Below, piece after piece: positions 53,970 to 60,348 of a DNA stretch of 64,000 bases. Position 1 is the first letter of the stretch; each line of letters begins with the position of its first letter. Both the position numbers and the translations under genes were made by a program. Under the pieces are notes generated by a model. The model did not search any database and was not told the DNA's origin. It worked only from the letters and a program-made list of their open reading frames with translations. The DNA is from JAHEKO01 sp965212505 (GTDB lineage Bacteria > Acidobacteriota > Thermoanaerobaculia > Multivoradales > JAHEKO01), in NCBI GenBank assembly GCA_965212505.1, contig OZ243123.1:4278001-4342000 (forward strand), given 5' to 3'.

Positions 53970-54434
53970 TCAGTACTCGATTCGAATGACCGAAACCGGT
54001 CCGGGCTGCTCGATCGAGATGCGCACCCGAGCACCGTTGCGCGTCGCGAAGAGGACACCTCCCGGCGCTGTCTCGGCCGACCATCCTGCGCGTTCGAGGG
54101 CGCTCGGATACCAGCCCTTCACCCGGCTCTCGGGATCGCGAGAGCGCAGCTGCACGTACCCGCCTTCGGCCGTCCGGCCGATATCGGAGATCGTCGAAGG
54201 CTTGTAGACCGGCAGCGTGCTCGGGAAGTCGCCGGGCAGCTCGCCGCCGCCTTCGAGGCGAGGCGCAGCTCTGCGATCGGTGGAGAGATCGAACTCGCTC
54301 TCCTCCCCCATCTCGACGTCGACCGTCTCGAGCTCGGCCGGCTCCTCGCCCGGGCTCGGACCTGGGGAGCAGGCTGCGGCGAAGCACAGGGCGCCAACCA
54401 GGGCGCGCGCCAACGCTGAATCGAGCCGTCTCAT
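53970..54434 (-). CDS. Lipoprotein of unknown function
   Basis: A 154-residue protein with lipobox LCFAAAC near residue 20, a Glu-rich linker (EEPAELETVDVEMGEESEFD), then a globular domain of about 85 residues: PGDFPSTLPVYKPSTISDIG, TAEGGYVQLRSRD, GWYPSALERAGWSAET, VRISIEQPGPVSVIRIEY. The pattern resembles small periplasmic domains repeated in Acidobacteriota and Myxococcota lipoproteins, but no named function. Start overlaps the stop of the HAD gene (ATGA). Upstream of the ATP synthase cluster on the same strand. Confidence 0.82.
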   Translation of the reverse strand: MRRLDSALARALVGALCFAAACSPGPSPGEEPAELETVDVEMGEESEFDLSTDRRAAPRLEGGGELPGDFPSTLPVYKPSTISDIGRTAEGGYVQLRSRDPESRVKGWYPSALERAGWSAETAPGGVLFATRNGARVRISIEQPGPVSVIRIEY

Positions 54435-55138
54435 GTCGCCTCGTTGGCAAGGTACCACAGCCGTTCGGCCGCACCGCGGAGCTCGGCCAGCTCGCAAATC
54501 TCGCCACCGCCGGACCGCCCCAGATGCACCGCACGCATGCCGATCGCCTGGGCACCTTCGACGTCCAACCGACGGCTGTCTCCAACGTGAAGAACCTCTT
54601 CGGGCTCGAGCGACAGGCGGGCGAGAGCGCTCTCGAAGATGCCCGGATGCGGCTTCTCGAAGCCGGCTTCCGCCGAGAAGACAACCTCCGAAAAGTATCG
54701 GGCGATCCCCAGCTCTTCCAGCAGGTGAGGGAGTCGCTCGTCCCAGTTGCTCACGACGGCGAGTTCGACCTCGCCAGCGCAGAGCTCCTCGAGCGTCGCG
54801 ACGACGTCGGGGAAGAGCTCCCAGGAGTCGGCGCGCGCGAATCGATCGTACAGCTCGACCGCCGCGAAGCGACTCGGGCGCGGAGCCTCCGCGTGCTCGC
54901 ACAAGCGCTCCAGGAAACGTGCCCACCAGGCTCGCGCGCCCCCCTGCTCGACCGAGAAGCGATCGACCCCCATCGGCGTTGCACAGTCGAACTCCTGCCA
55001 GACGCGCCGCACGAGCTGTTCGACCCGACGGGCTTCGATCTCGACACCGTGGCGGCCGAGAACCTCCGAGTAGATCCGCCCCAGCCGGGGGGAGTGAAAC
55101 AGGGTACCGGTGGCGTCGAAGGTGATCGCGCGCAGCAT
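54431..55138 (-). CDS. HAD-family hydrolase
   Basis: A 235-residue HAD phosphatase: motif I ITFDATGTLF (the second Asp of DxD is replaced by Thr-containing DATGT, as in HDHD3/haloacid-dehalogenase-like members), motif II VVSNWDERLP, motif III GFEKPHPGIF and motif IV VLHVGDSRRLDVEGA. Likely hydrolyses a small phosphate ester; substrate unknown. ATG at 55138 overlaps the stop of the small membrane-protein gene upstream, and its stop overlaps the lipoprotein start. Confidence 0.92.
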   Translation of the reverse strand: MLRAITFDATGTLFHSPRLGRIYSEVLGRHGVEIEARRVEQLVRRVWQEFDCATPMGVDRFSVEQGGARAWWARFLERLCEHAEAPRPSRFAAVELYDRFARADSWELFPDVVATLEELCAGEVELAVVSNWDERLPHLLEELGIARYFSEVVFSAEAGFEKPHPGIFESALARLSLEPEEVLHVGDSRRLDVEGAQAIGMRAVHLGRSGGGEICELAELRGAAERLWYLANEAT

Positions 55139-55305
55139 CAATCCGGAGGGTCGACGTCAACGGAGGGCCGAGCGGCGCTCTTCCACGGGAAGGCCACCAG
55201 CGCGAGAACCAGAAACAGGTGAATCGCGCCCCCGAGGCTGATGCCGGAAAAGAGCAGAATCAGCCAGGCGGACAGGCAGGCCGCGCTCGCGAAGAGACGT
55301 TTCAT
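55138..55305 (-). CDS. Small membrane protein, lmo0937/DUF5670-like
   Basis: A 55-residue protein with two TM helices (FASAACLSAWLILLFSGISL and GGAIHLFLVLALVAFPW). The arrangement ...LGGxIHLFLVLALV matches the lmo0937-family (DUF5670) small membrane proteins, which are stress-associated in several bacteria. Starts ATGA-overlapping the stop of the upstream micro-gene and ends overlapping the HAD start. Function unknown. Confidence 0.75.
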   Translation of the reverse strand: MKRLFASAACLSAWLILLFSGISLGGAIHLFLVLALVAFPWKSAARPSVDVDPPD

Positions 55306-55475
55306 CGGACGTTCCGCAGGTTGTCGATCGCGCGCAGCGTCCAATAGACCAGACCGGCCCCGGCGAAACCGATGATGAAGGCGTGATGCATGTAGAGCCC
55401 GCGGATGTAGTGGAGGTACGCCATCAGCAGAATGCCTCCGATCGCCGCCGCCGCGAACTTGAAGGTCGTCGACAC
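55302..55475 (-). CDS. 57-residue membrane microprotein
   Basis: GTG start at 55475 gives 57 residues: STTFKFAAAAIGGILLMAYL, HYIRGLYMHHAFIIGFAGAG, LVYWTLRAIDNLRNVR, with two hydrophobic segments and a central His-rich loop. Stop overlaps the next ATG (ATGA), which supports it as a real, co-translated gene despite its size. Family not recognised. It lies 27 bases from the stop of the B12-type permease gene. Confidence 0.65.
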   Translation of the reverse strand: MSTTFKFAAAAIGGILLMAYLHYIRGLYMHHAFIIGFAGAGLVYWTLRAIDNLRNVR

Positions 55476-55502
55476 ACCGACATTGTAGCGTCGCCGTCCC
55501 GC

Positions 55503-56495
55503 CTACGACTCGACGCCGCGGCGACGACGCTCGATCAGCAGCCAGAGGAAGAACGGTCCGCCAACCAGGGCAGTGAGCACTCCCACCGGCAACTCGGCCG
55601 GAGCGATCACGACCCGGGCAGCGAGGTCGGAAAAGGCCAGAAACGCCCCGCCGGCGAACAGGCAGGCGGGGAGTAGGAACGCGTGATCGTGACCGGTGAC
55701 GCGACGCAAGATGTGCGGAACGATCAAACCGACGAAGCCGATCGGACCGGTGACCGCGACCAGCGAGCCGATCATCAGAGACGTGATGCCGAGCACCCAC
55801 AGGCGGAGTCGCCTCAGGTCGACACCCCGGCTGAGCGCCAACTCCTCTCCAGCGAGGAGCTGGTTGAGCGTCCAACGCAGACCGAAGAGGCTCACCGTGC
55901 CGCCGATCGCCCACGGCGCTGCCCAGAGCACCTCTCGATACCCGACCACCGCCAGACCTCCCATCATCCACCGCACCATTCGGAAGGTGCGAGTGAAGTC
56001 GGCCAGGTACTGCAGGAGCAAGATCACCGCCGAGCACGTCAAGGTGATCGCGATCCCCGCCAACAGGAGCGTCGCGGTGTCGAAGCCGAAGCGGCTCTGC
56101 GCAAGCCCCAACAGGACCGCGGCCACCGCGATCGCGCCGACAAATGCGGCCACCGCCACCACCGGCAGGGCAAACTCGGCCGCCTGCGGCACGAACTGTT
56201 GCGCCGCAACGGCGCCGAGCGCCGCCCCCGAAGCGACGCCGAGGGTGTAGGGCTCGGCGAGCGGGTTGCGGAAGAGCGTCTGCAAGCTGGAGCCGGCAAC
56301 GGCGAGGGCCCCGCCCGCCAACAGCCCGAGTAGAACCCGAGGAAGGCGCAGCTTCCAGAAGATGACGCCCGCCGAGACGTCGCCACTCCACAACGCGAGC
56401 GGCCCGATCGATTCGGCACCCAGAAACGGAATCACCACCAGAGCCGTCAGCCAAGCCGCCGCCGAGAGCACCACCCAGCGCAGAGGCGCGCTCAT
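55503..56495 (-). CDS. FecCD/BtuC-family ABC permease (second B12-type importer)
   Basis: A 330-residue permease with about ten TM helices: LRLPRVLLGLLAGGALAVAG, QTLFRNPLAEPYTLGVASGA, MVRWMMGGLAVVGYREV, TGPIGFVGLIVPHILRRVTG, and PAELPVGVLTALVGGPFFLW. Paired with the ATPase at 56492 (four-base overlap) and the binding lipoprotein at 57283. Family members import cobalamin, heme or ferric siderophores; B12 is favoured because the binding protein is BtuF-like, but no riboswitch precedes this operon. Confidence 0.92.
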   Translation of the reverse strand: MSAPLRWVVLSAAAWLTALVVIPFLGAESIGPLALWSGDVSAGVIFWKLRLPRVLLGLLAGGALAVAGSSLQTLFRNPLAEPYTLGVASGAALGAVAAQQFVPQAAEFALPVVAVAAFVGAIAVAAVLLGLAQSRFGFDTATLLLAGIAITLTCSAVILLLQYLADFTRTFRMVRWMMGGLAVVGYREVLWAAPWAIGGTVSLFGLRWTLNQLLAGEELALSRGVDLRRLRLWVLGITSLMIGSLVAVTGPIGFVGLIVPHILRRVTGHDHAFLLPACLFAGGAFLAFSDLAARVVIAPAELPVGVLTALVGGPFFLWLLIERRRRGVES

Positions 56496-57304
56496 CCGTC
56501 GAGCTCGAGGAGGGTCAAGGGGCGCTTGCCGTTCCGGACCACTTCGAACGGCGCGTCGAAGAGCTCGGCCAGGCGCGCAGGCTGCAGGGCGACCGAAGGC
56601 GGATCGCAGGTGAGCAACGACCCGGCCTTGAGCGGCGCCACTCGGTCCGCGATCAGCGACGCGAAGTTCAGATCGTGGGTGGCGACCACCACCGTCCGGC
56701 CCGAGCTCTCGTGAAAGGCGCGAATGTGTCGCACGATGTCCCGCTGGTGGCTCGGGTCGAGGTGCGTCGTCGGCTCGTCGAGCACCAACAGCTCCGAGTC
56801 CTGCGCCAGGGCCGCCGCAATGAACACCGCCTGGCGCTCACCCCCGGAGAGGCGGTTCAAACGGCGACCACGGAGCGACTCCAAACCCACCTGGCGGAGA
56901 GCGCGCTCGACCGCTTCGAAGTCTTCGAGACTGGGCGCCATCTGGAAGCGAGACATGTGCGGATACCGCCCCAGCAGAACAAGCTGCTCGACGGTCAGGG
57001 GAATTCGGCTCGGCCGCACCTGCGGGACGTAGGCGATCCGCCGAGCGAGCTCACGGCGGCTGAGCTGGTCGTACGGAGTGTCTCCCCAGGAAAGCCGGCC
57101 GCCGCTCGGCTCCAGCAGACCGGCGAGCAGTCTAAGTAGCGTGGTCTTGCCGGCCCCGTTCGGGCCGACGATCACGAGGCACTCCCCAGCAACGACCTCG
57201 AGCTCTACGGCGTCGAGCACCGGACAGTCGCCCGCCGACCAGGAGACTCCCTCGAGTCTCGCCAGGCTCCCGCTGGGGGTCTTCACGAGGAAAAGACCGG
57301 ACAC
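56492..57304 (-). CDS. FecE/BtuD-family ABC ATPase (second importer)
   Basis: A 270-residue ATPase: Walker A GPNGAGKTTLL, Q-loop in IAYVPQVRPSRIPLTVEQLV, signature LSGGERQAVFIAAAL, Walker B LLVLDEPTTHLDPS, switch VATHDLNFASLIAD. GTG start at 57304 lies within the coding end of the binding-protein gene (22-base overlap). Gene order ligand-binding, ATPase, permease is tight with overlaps, so the three form one transcript. Confidence 0.93.
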   Translation of the reverse strand: MSGLFLVKTPSGSLARLEGVSWSAGDCPVLDAVELEVVAGECLVIVGPNGAGKTTLLRLLAGLLEPSGGRLSWGDTPYDQLSRRELARRIAYVPQVRPSRIPLTVEQLVLLGRYPHMSRFQMAPSLEDFEAVERALRQVGLESLRGRRLNRLSGGERQAVFIAAALAQDSELLVLDEPTTHLDPSHQRDIVRHIRAFHESSGRTVVVATHDLNFASLIADRVAPLKAGSLLTCDPPSVALQPARLAELFDAPFEVVRNGKRPLTLLELDG

Positions 57305-58221
57305 GAGGCGAGAGCCTCGCGGAGCTCCTTGTAGAGGAGCGTGGCGCGTGGACCCGGAAGCAGAACATGGTCGCCGGCGATCACCCGCAGGCAGTCCTGT
57401 TTCACGGCATCGAGACCTGGGAGCTGGCGCCAGTCTCCGAGCAGCCGACTCTCACCGATGGTCGACAGGGTCTTGGGCTGGAGCTCGATAATCGCGTGCG
57501 GCCGGCGCTGCAGAATGCCCTCCGCACTGACCTGCGGATAGCTGATCTCGGTGCCGCCGAACGCATTCACCACTCCGAGCTTCCCGAGGAGCTCATCGTA
57601 GAAGGTGTTCGGCCCCGCAACCAGAACCTCCCCGAGGTTGCCCGCCTGGCGCGTGATGGTGAGCATGACCGGGGGCGCCGACGGTAGCGGGTCGGGCTCG
57701 AGATCGTCTCGGAACGACGCGGCAAGTTCGATTCCCGCGGCATCGACGTCCATCCGGCCGGCGATCGTGAGAATCGAGGTCTCGACGTCGTCGAGTGACT
57801 CGTGCTGCACAACCAACACGTCGACGCCCAGCTCGCGCATCTGCGCGGCGAACTTCTCTTCACCGGGAAGGAGGATCACGAGCTCGGGGTCGAGCTCGAC
57901 GATCTTCTCCAGTCGCACGTCGAAGAGGCCACCAATGCGAGGCTTCGAGAAGACCTCCGGCGGCCACGCCGCGTAGTCCCCCACGGCGACCACCTTGTCG
58001 CCCAGCCCGAGGCCGAAGAGGATCTCGGTGATGCTCGGCGCGACGGCGAGCACACGCTCAGGCGTCGGTAGTTCGACCGGCGCCAGCGGCTCGTCGCCAC
58101 CGCAGCCCACCACGAGCGGCAGCAGACAGATCAGGAACAGGCAGACGAGGCCGCCCTCGCGCCACGTCGTGGCGGCTCGACTGTCGGTCCCTGACTGCCC
58201 GCTTGAGATCAGAAGCCCCAC
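57283..58221 (-). CDS. BtuF-like substrate-binding lipoprotein (second importer)
   Basis: A 312-residue protein. Lipoprotein signal with lipobox in FLICLLPLVVGCGGD, then a type II helical-backbone binding fold: RVLAVAPSITEILFGLGLGD, VVAVGDYAAWPPEV, ELDPELVILLPGEEKFAAQM, GVDVLVVQHESLDDVETSIL. Typical of BtuF/FhuD binding proteins. Starts at GTG 58221, overlapping the stop of the receptor remnant upstream, and overlaps the ATPase gene. Likely delivers corrinoid or siderophore to the permease. Confidence 0.93.
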   Translation of the reverse strand: MGLLISSGQSGTDSRAATTWREGGLVCLFLICLLPLVVGCGGDEPLAPVELPTPERVLAVAPSITEILFGLGLGDKVVAVGDYAAWPPEVFSKPRIGGLFDVRLEKIVELDPELVILLPGEEKFAAQMRELGVDVLVVQHESLDDVETSILTIAGRMDVDAAGIELAASFRDDLEPDPLPSAPPVMLTITRQAGNLGEVLVAGPNTFYDELLGKLGVVNAFGGTEISYPQVSAEGILQRRPHAIIELQPKTLSTIGESRLLGDWRQLPGLDAVKQDCLRVIAGDHVLLPGPRATLLYKELREALASCPVFSS

Positions 58222-58337
58222 TCCACTCCGGCCATCACGCGGCGCCCGAGGTCGTGTTCGACCCCGACTCTCCGCTCGGGCTGTTCGGGTCGAACGTCAA
58301 CATCGGCGCGCAAAAAAGCGAGGGCCAAGACGTCTCG
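58209..58337 (-). pseudogene. C-terminal tail remnant of an outer-membrane receptor
   Basis: After an in-frame TAA (58338-58340) the frame runs 42 codons to a TGA overlapping the start of the binding lipoprotein. The last part, RRVGVEHDLGRRVMAGVEWG and F, looks like the closing strands of a beta barrel with terminal Phe. A complete receptor is missing upstream, where another gene ends at 58376. Likely the tail of a deleted TonB-dependent receptor. Short, so uncertain. Confidence 0.4.
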
Positions 58338-58375
58338 TTACCGCGCCAGTCTAGCGCACCGAATCCTGCCGAGCG

Positions 58376-58897
58376 CTACTGGTCGATGACCGACGGCTCG
58401 TTGGCGATCGTTCCGCCGACGGCGATCGGGAAGGAGCTCGAGCCGGAAGAACTGGCGCCGCGAGCGGGTAGGCCTCCGGCGCCGGCGTCCTCGATGTTGA
58501 CAAACTGCCGGACGCTGAAGTCCTGCTCCTGCGAGTCCCGTCCCTGCAGGTAGTTGAGGAGCTTCGTCGTCGGGTCTGTCGCTTCGTCGGTCGGCACCGG
58601 CTTGTCGTTCGGTGCCCACCCGATGATGATCGTGTTGGTGTCGAGCACCGTGCCGAAGCCTCGAGACTCGGTCTCCGAGGTGATGTCGGCGATCTCGGAC
58701 TTGAGAAGCGAGATCCAGTTCCCGTACTCGGTGAGGAGCGCTACCTGGCCCGTCTCGCGCGCGTCCTGGCGCGGCTGGTACCGGGTGATGAACTCGGAGC
58801 CGTTGGTCATCTTGATGGTGAAGACCTCGGCGGCCGCGGGCGTGACGACGAGCGCCGCCACAACGAGACAGAGCAGGGAGAGACGGTTCGTTTTCAT
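58376..58897 (-). CDS. Secreted hypothetical protein
   Basis: A 173-residue protein from the ATG at 58897, preceded by GGAG ten bases upstream, with signal peptide (LLCLVVAALVVTPAAAE). The mature part begins FTIKMTNGSEFITRYQPRQD, followed by LLTEYGNWISLLKSEIADIT, a beta-rich SH3-like pattern, then a linker rich in Ser/Gly (RGASSSGSSSFP). No catalytic motif or known family. It stands alone with 38 bases to the receptor remnant and 118 bases from the terminator upstream. Confidence 0.75.
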   Translation of the reverse strand: MKTNRLSLLCLVVAALVVTPAAAEVFTIKMTNGSEFITRYQPRQDARETGQVALLTEYGNWISLLKSEIADITSETESRGFGTVLDTNTIIIGWAPNDKPVPTDEATDPTTKLLNYLQGRDSQEQDFSVRQFVNIEDAGAGGLPARGASSSGSSSFPIAVGGTIANEPSVIDQ

Positions 58898-59017
58898 AGG
58901 TTCGCGGCTCCTTGACCGATGGGCAGTGTAGCAACGGGCTTGTGCGACGACTGTGAAGCGGTCCACTAGCGTCCCCTGCTCAGGAGCGACGAAAAGCGCC
59001 CCTTCGCACTGCCGTCA

Positions 59018-59054
59018 GAAAAAGAAGGGGCCGGGTCCACCAGGGACCCGGCCC
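59018..59054 (-). terminator. Rho-independent terminator
   Basis: On the minus strand an 11-base-pair perfect stem (GGGCCGGGTCC with GGACCCGGCCC) with a five-base loop is followed by CTTCTTTTT. It lies about 25 bases after the stop of the DUF5666 lipoprotein gene. The hairpin spans 59028-59054 and the T-tract 59018-59026. Confidence 0.92.
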
Positions 59055-59079
59055 GCCAGGAAGGGAGAGCGAGAGGACG

Positions 59080-60348
59080 TCAGTCGTCCGTCTCGACCTT
59101 GAGAGTGACCGCGAGCACGGTGCCGTCACTCTGAAGAGCCCCGACACCCTCGGCCCGTACCGGTCGTCCAGCCGCCACGGCCGCAGCGGTCGCTTCGAGC
59201 GTGAACAGATCACCCAGCGGATCCCACGCGGTCGCCCCATCGACGCGGACCGTGAGGCCGTTGCCGAGGAACAGCAGGCCGGAGGCCAGATCGACTCCGA
59301 TCACCGAGGACTCGAACTCGTCGTCACCCAGACCGCCGTCGCCGCGTGTCTCCGCTTTGACGCTCGAGGCACGGATCGTTCCGTCGGACTGCAGGGTGCC
59401 AAAGCCCTCGACTCGAACGATCACTCCGGCGTCAACGGCGTTGCTGACCTCGCGGAAGTTGATCAGGTCGCCCAGCGGGTCCCAATCGACACCGCGTACG
59501 ACGATCACCTTGCCGTTGCGTAGGAAGAGCGATCGCGAGGCACGCTCCGCGGCCTCGACACGCCCTTTGAACTCGTCAGCCGTGCCTTCGAAGCCATCTC
59601 CACTGCGGCCGTCACTCTCCGCCTTGAGGCTGCGAGCGCGAACGGTACCGTCGGCGCGCAGGCGACCGTCGCCCTCGACGCGGACCAGTTGACCCAGCGC
59701 GAGCGCGCCCTCGATCTCCGCGATCGAGAAGAGATCGCCGTCAATCTCCCACGCCGTATTGGCGCTGACGATCACGACCACACCACGCCGGAGCTCCAGA
59801 CTCCGGCCATCGGGCCCGACACCAGCGACCCTGCCTTCGAACTCATTGCTCGAGAAGCTGCCATCGTCGTCTGAGCTGTCGTCACCAGAGTCGTCGTCTC
59901 GATCGTCACAGTTGCCGGGGCCGCTGTTGTCACAGGAGTCCGAGTCGCTGTCCATATCCGAGTCGCTGTCCATATCGGAGTCGCTGTCCATATCCGAGTC
60001 GCTATCCATATCGGAGTCGCTGTCCATGTCGGAGTCGCCATCCGTATCGGAATCGCTGTCCGTGTCGGAATCGCTGTCCGAGTCGCCGTCGGTGTCGGAG
60101 TCGCCGTCGCTGTCGAAATCGGAATCCGAGTCGCTGTCGCCATCCGAGTCGCCATCGCTGCGGCGCTCCATGAACTCCTTGCTGGTCATGCCGAGCGCCT
60201 GAAGAGAGCCGACGTCCGAGTCGATCGACGGAGCCGGCGGCGCCGTCGGACCGTCCGGGGCCGAACTCGACTTGCTGCACCCGACCGAAAGGGTGACGAG
60301 AATGAGCACCACCAGAACGCCACTAAGTTTGAGAAGCTTGCAGTACAT
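59080..60348 (-). CDS. Lipoprotein with Ser-Asp repeats and three DUF5666-like domains
   Basis: A 422-residue lipoprotein. Signal with lipobox LSVGC; after a short linker a Ser-Asp/Asp-Gly/Asp-Met repeat region (about residues 64-139), then three similar beta domains of the DUF5666 type, each with GTLQSDGTIRASSVKAE-like endings (EGDGRLRADGTVRARSLKAE, VEGFGTLQSDGTIRASS, EGVGALQSDGTVLAVTLKVE). The repeat may be a Ca2+-binding stalk displaying the domains on the surface. Start ATG follows GGAGGAAATCTCA, a strong Shine-Dalgarno. Divergent from, and touching at one base, the CHAT gene. Confidence 0.88.
   Translation of the reverse strand: MYCKLLKLSGVLVVLILVTLSVGCSKSSSAPDGPTAPPAPSIDSDVGSLQALGMTSKEFMERRSDGDSDGDSDSDSDFDSDGDSDTDGDSDSDSDTDSDSDTDGDSDMDSDSDMDSDSDMDSDSDMDSDSDMDSDSDSCDNSGPGNCDDRDDDSGDDSSDDDGSFSSNEFEGRVAGVGPDGRSLELRRGVVVIVSANTAWEIDGDLFSIAEIEGALALGQLVRVEGDGRLRADGTVRARSLKAESDGRSGDGFEGTADEFKGRVEAAERASRSLFLRNGKVIVVRGVDWDPLGDLINFREVSNAVDAGVIVRVEGFGTLQSDGTIRASSVKAETRGDGGLGDDEFESSVIGVDLASGLLFLGNGLTVRVDGATAWDPLGDLFTLEATAAAVAAGRPVRAEGVGALQSDGTVLAVTLKVETDD
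59932..60159. repeat. Ser-Asp coding repeat tract
   Basis: Tandem repeats encoding SDSDxD units within the DUF5666 lipoprotein. The DSDMDSDS unit is present about five times almost identically at DNA level (GTCCATATCGGAGTCGCT on the plus strand), with other units more diverged. The near-identity predicts copy-number variation between strains. Confidence 0.92.

Noticed and set aside
53970..55160. 396-residue minus frame covering the lipoprotein
   Set aside because: Only its C-terminal 154 residues, from 54434, are protein-like; the rest is the wrong frame of the HAD gene.
59932..60159. CRISPR-like array
   Set aside because: Repeats are continuous coding Ser-Asp units without spacers.
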